Assembly (NCBI RefSeq): GCF_003202155.1
Contig: NZ_QFLI01000009.1
Location: 124,001 to 188,000, forward strand
Direction: 5' to 3'
DNA length: 64,000 nt
DNA from: Marinifilum breve
GTDB taxonomy: Bacteria; Bacteroidota; Bacteroidia; Bacteroidales; Marinifilaceae
Shown: positions 37,459 through 46,579 of the stretch, piece after piece
How positions within the stretch are numbered: position 1 is the stretch's first letter
Layout: each line of letters opens with the position of its first letter
Notes under the pieces: generated by a model
Databases searched by the model: none
Seen by the model: only the letters and a program-made list of their open reading frames with translations
Told to the model about the DNA's origin: nothing
Translations under genes and position numbers: made by a program

Positions 37459-39357
37459 TTATGTGATTAATGGAATAGAGTAGGTCACCTTAGTTCCATT
37501 TTCACCATGATTACTTAAATCAACGATTTCAAAATTCATTTTTTTCGAAGATTTAAAATTGTAAATCTTCACACGATCTAGAGCAATTGAAGTAGCCAAT
37601 GATTTATGATTTTTTTGTTCTGATTGTTTTTTGGCTTCTTCTATCCCAATTCCGTTATCAATAATACTAAATCTTATTGATTCTTCATCATCTGTTTTAG
37701 AGACTTTTACATTAATACAAGCTTCTGGATTATTTCTAAGCTTGCCATGAATTAAAGCATTTTCGATAAATGGTTGTGCCAGCATTGGTGGTACCATTAC
37801 TTCATCTTGATCCAAGGTTGCATCGATCTCGAAATTATAGGCAATATCATTTTCAAATCTCAATTTCTGCAGTCCAATATAATCTTCAAGTGTTTTCAAT
37901 TCTGTGTTTAATGAGACGAATTCCTCTCTTGAATTTTCCAAAATTCTGCGCACCAAACTGGCTAATCTTGAAAGGTAATTATTAGCATCATCATTTTTAT
38001 CATCTAAAATAAAACTCTGAATTGCAGTTAATGAATTGAATAGAAAGTGAGGATTCATTTGTGATAGCAGAACTTTCTGGCGCAGATCCATGATTTTGTG
38101 GTCAGCACTTAAGCGATTAATTCTAAGCGAAACCAAAACAGCTACTACACCAAGAATCATTACAACCAATAGTACAATAATCCAAGCATTTTTCTGACTT
38201 AACTCAAGGTTTTGAATTTGGGTTCGTTGTTCTAGCAATTCAAATTCTTTCTTTTTCTGTTCAGATTCGAATTTTGCTGTTATTTCTGCCAATTGTTCAT
38301 CTCTAACGATTGCTTGTAGTGAATCTTTAAGGGAGTAATACTTTTTTAAATAGGATATGACCATTTCTGGACGCTTCAATTTTTCAAGAAGGTCAGAATA
38401 GTATAGATATGCTACACTTAAATCTTCAGATAAATTCTGTTTCTTGCAAAATGTTTCTGCCTTTTTAAAGTAAGTTTCAGCATTTGTAAATTGCTCTAAT
38501 TCTTGCAGTACAATGGCTTTTTTAATATATAATTTCCCAATTCCCCAAATGTCATTAAGTTGTAGTCTAATGTCTTCGCACTTATTAAAATACTCTAGCG
38601 CTTTAAGCGGTTTTCCCATTGCTTGATAGCACTCTCCAATATTTAATTGAATAATTGCCTTATGCTGTAACATACCATCCTTTTCATTCAATCTTAAAGC
38701 TTTAAGTTGATAGTCTAGGGATTCTTCAAATAAATCTTGTTGGAATTTAATAACACCAATATTTGTTAGAACTCTTGAATAACGTTGAGTTTCGTTAATT
38801 TTGGAATAAATCTCTTTTGCTTTAAGATAAAATTTAAGGGCTTTGTTGAGATTTCCAAGTGTTTGATATACTCCTCCAATATTTGTAATAGCTGCTGCAA
38901 TTCCTTTGGAATAATTTATAGCTTCATATATTTCTAGTGCTTTTAAATATTGTTGTAGGGCTTTATCATATTTATTAGTTCTTCTATACAATATACCTTT
39001 GTTTGAAATCAAAGCGGCAACGTTTAAGCTGTCATTAATTGATTCAAATTTTTCTTTTGCTTTATCGTAATGGATAAATGCAGAGTCAAATAACCCCTGA
39101 TATAAAAATGTTGTTCCTTGTGATTTATGAGCAAACCCTATAAGTTCTGGCTGTTTGGTAGACTTGGCTAATTTTATCGCTTTTCTACCAATGTAAGCAC
39201 AGCTATCAAATGAGGAATTTCTTAAACTTTTAACTTGATTAAGAAGATTGTCTACCTCCTCTTCAATTTGAGATTGTGGAATGTCATTGAGAATGATTTC
39301 GGCCTGCAAATAAAATGATGATATTGTAAAAAGAAGTAGTAAAACTAAGGGTTTCAT
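37459..39357 (-). CDS. TPR-containing LytS-type sensor histidine kinase (first of pair)
   Basis: 632 residues with the same plan as its downstream paralogue: signal peptide, TPR array (about 60-350), coiled coil, membrane segment, QMNPHFLFNSL, PFIENALIHG, DNGIGIE. The kinase halves of the two proteins are almost identical, whereas the TPR sensors have diverged, which suggests different inputs to a shared or interchangeable output. The partner response regulator must be elsewhere. Confidence 0.9.
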   Translation of the reverse strand: MKPLVLLLLFTISSFYLQAEIILNDIPQSQIEEEVDNLLNQVKSLRNSSFDSCAYIGRKAIKLAKSTKQPELIGFAHKSQGTTFLYQGLFDSAFIHYDKAKEKFESINDSLNVAALISNKGILYRRTNKYDKALQQYLKALEIYEAINYSKGIAAAITNIGGVYQTLGNLNKALKFYLKAKEIYSKINETQRYSRVLTNIGVIKFQQDLFEESLDYQLKALRLNEKDGMLQHKAIIQLNIGECYQAMGKPLKALEYFNKCEDIRLQLNDIWGIGKLYIKKAIVLQELEQFTNAETYFKKAETFCKKQNLSEDLSVAYLYYSDLLEKLKRPEMVISYLKKYYSLKDSLQAIVRDEQLAEITAKFESEQKKKEFELLEQRTQIQNLELSQKNAWIIVLLVVMILGVVAVLVSLRINRLSADHKIMDLRQKVLLSQMNPHFLFNSLTAIQSFILDDKNDDANNYLSRLASLVRRILENSREEFVSLNTELKTLEDYIGLQKLRFENDIAYNFEIDATLDQDEVMVPPMLAQPFIENALIHGKLRNNPEACINVKVSKTDDEESIRFSIIDNGIGIEEAKKQSEQKNHKSLATSIALDRVKIYNFKSSKKMNFEIVDLSNHGENGTKVTYSIPLIT

Positions 39358-39450
39358 ATTTAAGAGTGTTAATAGAAAATCATCGCAAAATATGAATATT
39401 CAATGAAAAAGAGATAACTGCTTAGCAAAAAATAGATTTATGGTAACAAA

Positions 39451-39475
39451 AAAGCCTGATCAACGATCAGGCTTT
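39451..39475 (-). terminator. Terminator of the FadL-type porin gene
   Basis: Perfect 11-bp stem AAAGCCTGATC / GATCAGGCTTT with a 3-base loop, followed on the minus strand by a T-run (the a-run at 39446-39453). It lies 23 bases past the porin stop codon. Confidence 0.85.
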
Positions 39476-39497
39476 CAATATCCATGCTTAAGTGGAT

Positions 39498-40775
39498 TTA
39501 AAAATTGTATGTAATACCAACGCCTGGTAACCAAGCTCTGTATTTGTATTCGCCAGCAAATCCAGAATTTGTATCAATTCTGTCAACCTTTTCTCCTTCA
39601 TTGTAAAGAACGGTGGCATCAAGACTTAGCTTATTAGTAAGTTTGTATGAAAAACCTAATGATACACCAACTTTGTTTGCACCAGGAGTTTCTGGTGTAT
39701 AATACTGGTCATTTGTTGGAGTTTGGTCGAAATATAAACCAGCATAAAGATCCAATTTCTCGTTTGCAGTATATCTTGTACCAAATCTCCAGGTCATAGT
39801 ATTATCCCAATCTCTTGTACTTTCTGAATCAGTTAATACAGGAATTGTCATTGGTCCACCCGGAGTGTTAACTGTTGTTGTTGTATTTGTTTCGAAATCG
39901 AAATCCAATGATTTGTATTCACTCCACTTGATGAAATTTACATCGGCAGAAACCAACCATTTATCGTTAATTTGATAAGCAAAACCCAAGTTAAAGCTTG
40001 CAGGTAGTGGCAAAGAAGCTGCAACGCCACCATCAGGGAATAACGGAGATACTGGATCGATTACAGTGAAGTCTGCTGTAGCATCCGAATATGCAAGATC
40101 TACATCAACTTGTGATCTGTATGAGATCCCGATGTTTAATTTATCATTTGGTTGTATAAAAACACCAAGGTTATAACCATACTGAATGTTGTTACCAGAA
40201 ATTTCTACTGAACCATCTACTGGTGTTGGAGATCCTACAAGAGGGCCTACATTTACTGCTCTGTTTAGTTCAACATCACCATAAACAATATTTAAGCCGG
40301 CACCAATACTTAACCAATCGTTAACTTTATAAGAAACTGTTGGTTGAATATAAATACTCTTCATGCTAATGTCCTGAATTAAATATCTTCCTGACCATGT
40401 TTCACCCCAATCCATAGTATTGCCAAATGGAGTGTATACCCCAAGACCAACAGCAAACTTGTCGCTTACTTTCATTGATCCATAAAAATAGAAGGGAGTA
40501 TTTGTTGGGTTATCAGTTGACTCTTTACCATTTAAGCCTGTGTACTCTGCTTTTGTTAATGTTCCAAATCCACCTAAAGAGAAACTGTATTTGCTATCTA
40601 AAGTTGCAAGTGCACCTGGGTTCCATTGCATACTACTCGCATCAAAGTTTAAGGCAGTACCAACATGGCCCATACCAGTTTGCTTGACACCTTGTAGATT
40701 TACAGCAAAACCTTCCGCTTTTACATTGTATGCCATTGCAATTATAGCGATGGCTAAACAAATTCTTTTAATCAT
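39498..40775 (-). CDS. OmpP1/FadL family outer membrane transporter
   Basis: 425 residues from ATG 40775 (MIKRICLAIAIIAMAYNVKA signal peptide). The mature N-terminus EGFAVNLQGVKQTGMGHVG is the typical FadL hatch start, and ASSMQWNPGALATL is its conserved follow-up. A 14-strand-type barrel follows, ending in an aromatic residue (GITYNF). Family members move hydrophobic compounds such as long-chain fatty acids across the outer membrane. Single-gene transcript with its own terminator. Confidence 0.92.
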   Translation of the reverse strand: MIKRICLAIAIIAMAYNVKAEGFAVNLQGVKQTGMGHVGTALNFDASSMQWNPGALATLDSKYSFSLGGFGTLTKAEYTGLNGKESTDNPTNTPFYFYGSMKVSDKFAVGLGVYTPFGNTMDWGETWSGRYLIQDISMKSIYIQPTVSYKVNDWLSIGAGLNIVYGDVELNRAVNVGPLVGSPTPVDGSVEISGNNIQYGYNLGVFIQPNDKLNIGISYRSQVDVDLAYSDATADFTVIDPVSPLFPDGGVAASLPLPASFNLGFAYQINDKWLVSADVNFIKWSEYKSLDFDFETNTTTTVNTPGGPMTIPVLTDSESTRDWDNTMTWRFGTRYTANEKLDLYAGLYFDQTPTNDQYYTPETPGANKVGVSLGFSYKLTNKLSLDATVLYNEGEKVDRIDTNSGFAGEYKYRAWLPGVGITYNF

Positions 40776-40994
40776 AAGTTGATGTTTTAAATTTTCGATT
40801 TGAATATAAATCAAAAACTTTGTCTTACAAGAGTAAAAGGATTAAGATCAGAATGTTACTGTGTGTAAATATCAGAAAATCAAAACCATGCAAATATTTA
40901 GATTTGTCGATAGGAAAAAGGACTGGTATTTTTGGATTGTCTTTTATTAAATTTTAATACTTTTATCTTGAATAAGATATCTTTATTCAATGAT

Positions 40995-42149
40995 ATGACT
41001 AGAAACTTGAATAAAAAAACAGCCGGAAATTATACTTACCAGAGTTTTAAAGAGGGATACCGAAGCGTAACTCCTTCTTTAATTAATCGTTCCTTCGAAT
41101 GGAAGGATAAGCAGATTAATATTCTGTTAGAGAAAGCGATGTTGGAATTGGGTGAATTGAATGCTTTCTCTAAATTTTTTCCAAACATAAACCGATACAT
41201 TCCTTTATTTGTAGCTCAAGAGGCGGTTGCTTCCAATATGATAGAAGGGAGTAAATGTAGTTTACCTCAAGCTTTTGTGCCAGAAAATTCTAAGAGTTTT
41301 AAACGCATATATGAGCAAAAGGAAATTACGAATCATATCGAAGCTATAAAATGGGGTGTTAAAGAGTTAAAACGCTTTCCTTTAAGTATTCGATTGGTAA
41401 AAGAATCTCATAGAATACTATGTTCTGATTTGCCTCAGTTGGAAGATTATGGTGGTAAAATCAGGCCATTCTTTCATTCAAATGACAATAAGTTTGAGGA
41501 TGGATTTGAATATACTCCGCCCAACAAGCATGAACTGAAGATATTAATTAATGATGGAAAGAAGTTTTGGCGGAATGAATCTTTGGAATTACCGCAATTG
41601 ATTAAAATGGCAATATCATTATATCAATTCGAAAATATCCTCCCTTTTCTCGATGGTAATGGAAGAACAGCTCGAACTCTTATTCTTTTCGAAATGATGG
41701 AGTTAAATTTTGTGCACAAACCTGTTTTTTGCTTATCGGTGTTTTTTGAGCGCAATAGATTGGAGTATTATCATCGATTAAATTTAATTCGATCGAAGAA
41801 TGATATAGAACAATGGATTCGTTTTTTCTTGACTGGAATTAAAGAATCGGCTCGATATAGCAAAGAGATATTGGGCAAAATCAACGCAATGGTAGAAAAA
41901 AATGAGAAGTTGATTGAGGAAAAAATCGGTAAAAAACGACACCAATCTGCCAAACAATTGATTGTTGAGTTCTATTCCAAACCATTTTTATCGGTAAATG
42001 ATATCAAAGAGAAATTGGGATTAAGCTTTCAATCGGCCAATGTACTTATAAAAGACCTTGAGAATATAGGATTGGTTAAAGAATTGGTTGGAGCAAGAAG
42101 GAATAGACTTTTTTATTTGTGGGAATATTTACAATTATTTGAATTATAA
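40995..42149 (+). CDS. Fic/DOC family protein with catalytic His replaced by Leu
   Basis: 384 residues from ATG 40995; the upstream TTG extension is AT-rich and unlike the family. The Fic core is clear but the motif reads LPFLDGNGRTAR, where the canonical motif begins with histidine; the codon CTC at 41640-41642 (Leu216) is one base from CAC. The N-terminal autoinhibitory motif SNMIEG (residues 80-85) is intact, and a C-terminal winged helix (SVNDIKEKLGLSFQSANVLI) is present. Fic enzymes AMPylate proteins using this His, so this one is predicted inactive or altered. No antitoxin gene is adjacent. Confidence 0.9.
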   Translation: MTRNLNKKTAGNYTYQSFKEGYRSVTPSLINRSFEWKDKQINILLEKAMLELGELNAFSKFFPNINRYIPLFVAQEAVASNMIEGSKCSLPQAFVPENSKSFKRIYEQKEITNHIEAIKWGVKELKRFPLSIRLVKESHRILCSDLPQLEDYGGKIRPFFHSNDNKFEDGFEYTPPNKHELKILINDGKKFWRNESLELPQLIKMAISLYQFENILPFLDGNGRTARTLILFEMMELNFVHKPVFCLSVFFERNRLEYYHRLNLIRSKNDIEQWIRFFLTGIKESARYSKEILGKINAMVEKNEKLIEEKIGKKRHQSAKQLIVEFYSKPFLSVNDIKEKLGLSFQSANVLIKDLENIGLVKELVGARRNRLFYLWEYLQLFEL

Positions 42150-42151
42150 AA

Positions 42152-42181
42152 AAAAGCCGATTCTAAAATGAATCGGCTTTT
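42152..42181. terminator. Bidirectional terminator between fic and sucD
   Basis: Stem AAAAGCCGATT / AATCGGCTTTT (11 bp, 8-base loop) between two convergent genes. It has an A-run on one side and a T-rich tail on the other, so it can serve both strands. Confidence 0.85.
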
Positions 42182-42197
42182 CGTTATTCTTAAGGTT

Positions 42198-43073
42198 TTA
42201 CCCTAATACTTCTTTCATCTTTTTGCCGATTTCAGCAGGTGATTTTACTACGTGAATTCCAGCAGCAGCCAATGCTTTCATTTTCTCCTCGGCTGTACCT
42301 TTACCACCAGCAATAATAGCTCCGGCATGTCCCATACGTTTTCCAGGAGGTGCCGTTTGACCTGCGATGAATGCAACAACTGGCTTGTCAACATTTTCGG
42401 CAATGTAAGCAGCAGCTGTTTCTTCATCCGATCCACCAATTTCACCAATTAAAACAATGGCTTCTGTTTTAGGATCTTCGTTTAGTAATTTAACTGCATC
42501 GATATGCTTGGTTCCAATAATTGGATCACCGCCAATACCAATTGCTGTTGATTGTCCAAAACCAGCTTCACCCAATTGGTGAACAGCTTCGTAGGTTAAT
42601 GTACCCGAACGAGAAACAATACCAATGGTTCCTGGCTTATGAATAAATCCAGGCATGATACCAATTTTTGCTTCGCCAGGAGTAATTACACCTGGACAAT
42701 TAGGTCCCACCAAAGTTGTTTTTGGATATTTTTTAAGGTATTCATGAACCTTTAGCATATCAAAAGTTGGAATTCCTTCAGTAATACAAATTACCAATTC
42801 AACACCAGCTTCTGCTGCTTCCATAATGGCATCGGCTGCGAATGGAGGTGGAACGAAAATAACAGAAGCATTGGCTCCGGTTTTTTCAACAGCACCTTTC
42901 ATGGTATTGTAAATCGGAATTTTATCCATAAATAGCTGCCCTCCTTTACCTGGAGTAACACCAGCAACTACATTGGTTCCATAGTCAATCATTTGTTGGG
43001 TGTGGAACGCACCTTCGGAACCAGTGATTCCCTGAACCACTAGTTTTGTATTTTTATCTACTAATACACTCAT
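42198..43073 (-). CDS. sucD: Succinyl-CoA synthetase alpha subunit (ADP/GDP-forming)
   Basis: 291 residues. Contains the CoA-binding Rossmann part ([24 protein letters not shown]), [19 protein letters not shown] and the phospho-histidine loop [12 protein letters not shown]. Catalyses succinyl-CoA to succinate with substrate-level phosphorylation in the TCA cycle, as a complex with SucC. The start overlaps the sucC stop by one base (TAATG), giving coupled translation. Confidence 0.97.
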   Translation of the reverse strand: MSVLVDKNTKLVVQGITGSEGAFHTQQMIDYGTNVVAGVTPGKGGQLFMDKIPIYNTMKGAVEKTGANASVIFVPPPFAADAIMEAAEAGVELVICITEGIPTFDMLKVHEYLKKYPKTTLVGPNCPGVITPGEAKIGIMPGFIHKPGTIGIVSRSGTLTYEAVHQLGEAGFGQSTAIGIGGDPIIGTKHIDAVKLLNEDPKTEAIVLIGEIGGSDEETAAAYIAENVDKPVVAFIAGQTAPPGKRMGHAGAIIAGGKGTAEEKMKALAAAGIHVVKSPAEIGKKMKEVLG

Positions 43074-44242
43074 TACGCTTCAATTGTTTTAAGGGTTCCT
43101 ACTACTTTTTCAGCTGCATCTTTTAACTCAGTAGCAGCAATAATATTCATTCCTGATTCCTCCAAAAGTTTTTTACCTTCTTCGGCATTGGTTCCTTGTA
43201 GTCGAACCACAATTGGTACTTTGGTGTCGATATTCTTTATAGCTTCAATAACTCCTTTGGCAACACGGTCGCAACGAACAATACCACCAAAAATATTAAT
43301 AAGCACTGCTTTTACATTTTTATCGGAAAGAATGATTCTAAAGCCTTTCTCTACAGTTTCGGCAGATGCTCCACCTCCAACATCAAGGAAATTGGCAGGT
43401 TCTCCACCAGTAAGTTTAATGATATCCATGGTTCCCATTGCTAAACCAGCACCGTTTACCATACAACCAATATTACCTTCTAGTTTAATATAGTTAAGGC
43501 CAGATCTTCCTGCTTCAATTTCAAGCGGTTCTTCTTCGTCTAAATCACGAAGAGCAACAATATCTTTATGACGATACAAAGCATTTTCGTCGAAATTTGC
43601 TTTGGCATCAAGGGCAATTACAGCGCCTTCTTTGGTAACAACCAATGGGTTGATTTCAAAAATAGATGCATCGGTTCCCATATAAGCTTTGTAAAGTGCC
43701 ATTAAAAACTTCACGCCATTTTTAAAAGCATCACCAGTTAAATTTAGTGCAAATGCCATTTGTCTGGCTTGAAATGGCTGAAGACCAACAGCAGTATCAA
43801 CCACTACTTTTACAATTTTTTCAGGAGTTTCTTCAGCTACTTTTTCAATTTCCATCCCACCTTCAGTGGATACCATGAAAGTAACTGCAGAAGTAGCACG
43901 GTCCATAACAATACCTGCATACAATTCTCTATCAATGTTTGAAGCAGCTTCAATAAGCACTTTCTTTACTAGTTTTCCTTCAGGACCAGTTTGATGTGTC
44001 ACCAAAGTCATACCCAGGATGTCGTTGGCATATTGAGAAACATCTTGTGCAGTTGGAGCAAATTTAACTCCACCACCTTTTCCTCTACCACCGGCGTGAA
44101 TTTGAGCTTTAACAACTACCGGCAAGCCAATTTCGGCTGCGGCCTCTTCAGCTTCCTTAACCGAGAATGCAATTTTGCTTTCTGGAACAGGAACACCAAA
44201 CGAGCGTAAGATTTCTTTTGCTTGATATTCGTGAATCTTCAT
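43073..44242 (-). CDS. sucC: Succinyl-CoA synthetase beta subunit
   Basis: 389 residues from ATG 44242 ([20 protein letters not shown], the universal SucC N-terminus); the longer upstream frame is rejected. ATP-grasp domain with [15 protein letters not shown] and [19 protein letters not shown], then the ligase domain with [10 protein letters not shown]. First gene of the sucCD pair. Confidence 0.97.
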   Translation of the reverse strand: MKIHEYQAKEILRSFGVPVPESKIAFSVKEAEEAAAEIGLPVVVKAQIHAGGRGKGGGVKFAPTAQDVSQYANDILGMTLVTHQTGPEGKLVKKVLIEAASNIDRELYAGIVMDRATSAVTFMVSTEGGMEIEKVAEETPEKIVKVVVDTAVGLQPFQARQMAFALNLTGDAFKNGVKFLMALYKAYMGTDASIFEINPLVVTKEGAVIALDAKANFDENALYRHKDIVALRDLDEEEPLEIEAGRSGLNYIKLEGNIGCMVNGAGLAMGTMDIIKLTGGEPANFLDVGGGASAETVEKGFRIILSDKNVKAVLINIFGGIVRCDRVAKGVIEAIKNIDTKVPIVVRLQGTNAEEGKKLLEESGMNIIAATELKDAAEKVVGTLKTIEA

Positions 44243-44803
44243 TCTATAAAAATTTTTTGTTAGGCTTGGAATGACCTGCAAAAGTTCTGCTGGTATTGTT
44301 TTACTTGATTTTGAACAGATTTAGGCAAGTCGGTTAATAATAATACAAATGTTTAATTTTTAGATGAACCTAAATATATAAATATCTGCATGGAATAAAA
44401 AGGTGATTTCTCATAAATTTAAAGATTTTCGCATCTTTAATTTATATTATCGTGTAAGTGGTTGTAATTCATCTGTAATGCGAAGTGTTATTCTTTTTCG
44501 ATGAGTTTATAGATTGAAGTTATATCTCAAAAACAACCATCGTCAATTACCTATAATTAGGGAAAACATGTAAAAACTCCCATTTATCGATTTTTTTGAA
44601 TATTCTCCCGATTAAATAGAGATTGAACGCATTCTATTTTGTAATTTCAAACTCAAACAGAAAAAACGAGAACCAATTTTATCATTTAGTGGCCATAGAT
44701 GGTAAGTTTTAATTCAGAAGTTATTAAATACCATTCTGGATTTTTCTCAGAGCCAATAAATTGTTCTAATTTTAATTACATCAATTTTAAAAACGAATAA
44801 AAA
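44243..44803. other. 561-base divergent intergenic region
   Basis: Lies between the minus-strand sucCD operon and the plus-strand yjfI-pspA-type island. Very AT-rich, no credible small gene, no clear RNA or riboswitch seen. It should contain both promoters and possibly long 5' leaders. No long inverted repeats found. Confidence 0.5.
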
Positions 44804-45199
44804 ATGAGCGCATACTTTAACAAGGTAAAAGATTACCTATTGAACTTAGAATACAACATTGTACAGGAAGATTTAGCAGAAGAACTATTCGTAGTTGAAA
44901 ATCCTGAAGGAGGAATTGCAAACTTGGTTGTTGATTGTGAGGATCCAATTCTAATTATTGAAGGATTACTTTTCGAAATTAGTGGTGATAAGGATGATAT
45001 TTTTAAATCATTACTAATGAAAAACAGAGAAATAGTACATGGTGCTTTTACTTTAGACGAAACTGGAACAAAGGTGTTGTTCCGCGATACTCTTCAGTTG
45101 GAAAATCTGGACCAAAATGAATTGGAAGCAACTTTAAATTCATTGGAACTATTGCTGAGTGAATACTCAGAAGAGATTATTTCATTTTCAAAATTGTAA
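44804..45199 (+). CDS. YjfI-like (DUF2170 / YbjN-like) small acidic protein
   Basis: 131 residues, acidic, no signal peptide. The C-terminal half (VHGAFTLDETGTKVLFRDTL, then LENLDQNELEATLNSLELLL) fits the DUF2170/YjfI pattern, related in shape to YbjN/type III chaperone-like folds. In E. coli yjfI precedes the PspA homologue yjfJ, and here this gene is 21 bases upstream of pspA in the same order. It probably assists the membrane-stress system as a chaperone-like partner (inference). The exact family is my recollection, so moderately sure. Confidence 0.7.
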   Translation: MSAYFNKVKDYLLNLEYNIVQEDLAEELFVVENPEGGIANLVVDCEDPILIIEGLLFEISGDKDDIFKSLLMKNREIVHGAFTLDETGTKVLFRDTLQLENLDQNELEATLNSLELLLSEYSEEIISFSKL

Positions 45200-45220
45200 A
45201 CGATAAAAGATTAAAATAAA

Positions 45221-45925
45221 ATGGGAATTTTTAGCAGACTATTTAATGTGGGTAAAGCAGAAGCTCACGCCGCTATAGATAAATTAGAGGATCCTATTAA
45301 GATGACTGAGCAAGGAATCAGAGATCTTAAAAAGGATTTGGATAAAAGCTTACAAGCTTTGGCTGAAGTAAAGGCTTTGGCAATTAGAAGCAAAAGAGAA
45401 TTGAATGAACAAAAGTCGATGGGACAGAATTACGAACAAAAAGCGATTCTTCTGTTGCAAAAGGCTGAAAAGGGTGATTTAGATGTTGCAGAAGCAGAAC
45501 GTTTGGCAACGGAAGCATTGGCAAGAAAGGAAGAAGCAGTTGCAAATGCAGCTCGCGCTCAGGAAGAGGTGACTCGATTCGATCAGAACATTAGTCAGCT
45601 TGATGCGAATGTGAAAAAGTTGAAATCAACAATCACTCGTTACGAGAATGAATTGCGTACTTTAAAGGCTCGTGCTCGTGTAAGTTCAGCAACTCAAAAA
45701 ATCAACAAGCAACTTTCTGGAATTGACAGTTCGGGGACGGTTTCTATGTTGGAAAAAATGAAAGACAAAGTTGCTCAGCAAGAAGCAATGGCTGAAGCTT
45801 ATGGAGAAATTTCTGTTGAGAACAGAAGTTTGGATGATGAGATTGATGCAACTTTAAATGAAACTAACGTTAAAGCTTCGAATGCCTTGGAAGAGTTAAA
45901 GGCTAAGATGAAGAATAAGGAATAG
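45221..45925 (+). CDS. pspA: PspA/IM30 family membrane-stress protein
   Basis: 234 residues, nearly all helical coiled coil, as in PspA/Vipp1. N-terminal GIFSRLFNVGKAEAHAAIDK, then DPIKMTEQGIRDLKKDLDKS is the family's helix 1-2 pattern, and LEKMKDKVAQQEAMAEAY its later conserved part. It lacks a long C-terminal tail. Family members form ESCRT-III-like assemblies on stressed inner membranes. Closer to the YjfJ subgroup given neighbours YjfI-like, DUF4178 and DUF350. Confidence 0.92.
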   Translation: MGIFSRLFNVGKAEAHAAIDKLEDPIKMTEQGIRDLKKDLDKSLQALAEVKALAIRSKRELNEQKSMGQNYEQKAILLLQKAEKGDLDVAEAERLATEALARKEEAVANAARAQEEVTRFDQNISQLDANVKKLKSTITRYENELRTLKARARVSSATQKINKQLSGIDSSGTVSMLEKMKDKVAQQEAMAEAYGEISVENRSLDDEIDATLNETNVKASNALEELKAKMKNKE

Positions 45926-45953
45926 CTGTTTTACAAATTGAACGAAATTAAAA

Positions 45954-46505
45954 ATGGGATTAGCCGATTTTTTTAAAAGAAAAAAACAGCCCTCGTACGA
46001 CAGCACCAACATCCGGGTAACCGACCTGGATGTTGGTTTTGTTTTTGAATACGATCTTGAAAGTTGGGAAGTACAGGCTTGTTTTGAATACGATTGGGGA
46101 GATAATTTCTTCACCCAGGAGTTTAAGATTTTTAACGGAACAAAAACCAGGTTTTTATCCGTTGAAGATGATGATGAGCTGTATTTATCTGTTTCCGAAA
46201 AAATAAAAACTCGTCAATTAGGAGCTGATGTTCATGAGTCCTTGCTTGGCAATCAGAAAGCTCCTGCATCATTTGAATACGATGGTAGAAAGTATTTCAT
46301 GGAGAAAGAATCACCTGGTTTCTATAATGATGTAGCCAAAGGTGACGAATGGGTTGAGTTTATCTCATGGGATTACGAAGATGAAACGGGTGAATACATT
46401 GTTTGCATAGAACAATGGGATGAACAGGAATTCGAAGCATCTGCCGGAAAACGAATCAAAGAATTCGAAATCTCTAATATCTTACCAAAAGAAATTACGA
46501 ATTAA
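45954..46505 (+). CDS. DUF4178 family protein (YjfK/DUF2491-like position)
   Basis: 183 residues, acidic and strand-rich, no signal peptide. The pattern LDVGFVFEYDLESWEVQACF, then YDWGDNFFTQEFKIFNG and ISWDYEDETGEYIVCIEQWD, matches DUF4178. It takes the place of yjfK in the E. coli-type cluster. Function unknown; members occur almost only with PspA, DUF350 and polyamine genes. The last codons form one arm of an AT-rich inverted repeat in the following spacer. Confidence 0.75.
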   Translation: MGLADFFKRKKQPSYDSTNIRVTDLDVGFVFEYDLESWEVQACFEYDWGDNFFTQEFKIFNGTKTRFLSVEDDDELYLSVSEKIKTRQLGADVHESLLGNQKAPASFEYDGRKYFMEKESPGFYNDVAKGDEWVEFISWDYEDETGEYIVCIEQWDEQEFEASAGKRIKEFEISNILPKEITN

Positions 46506-46565
46506 TAATTAGAAATTACGAAGAAGAGATTCAATTTGTAATTGATCTTTCGTAATTCGTAATTT
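46492..46565. repeat. AT-rich inverted repeat in island spacer
   Basis: AAATTACGAATTA (46492-46504) and its exact reverse complement TAATTCGTAATTT (46553-46565), with more related TAATT words between. It overlaps the end of the DUF4178 gene. May modulate expression or mRNA decay between operon segments. Confidence 0.6.
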
Positions 46566-46579
46566 AAAACGAAGTTATA

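Noticed and set aside
40932-40994. Upstream TTG extension of the Fic protein
   Set aside because: The 21 extra residues are AT-driven (LLLNFNTFILNK) and the ATG at 40995 starts the conserved part.
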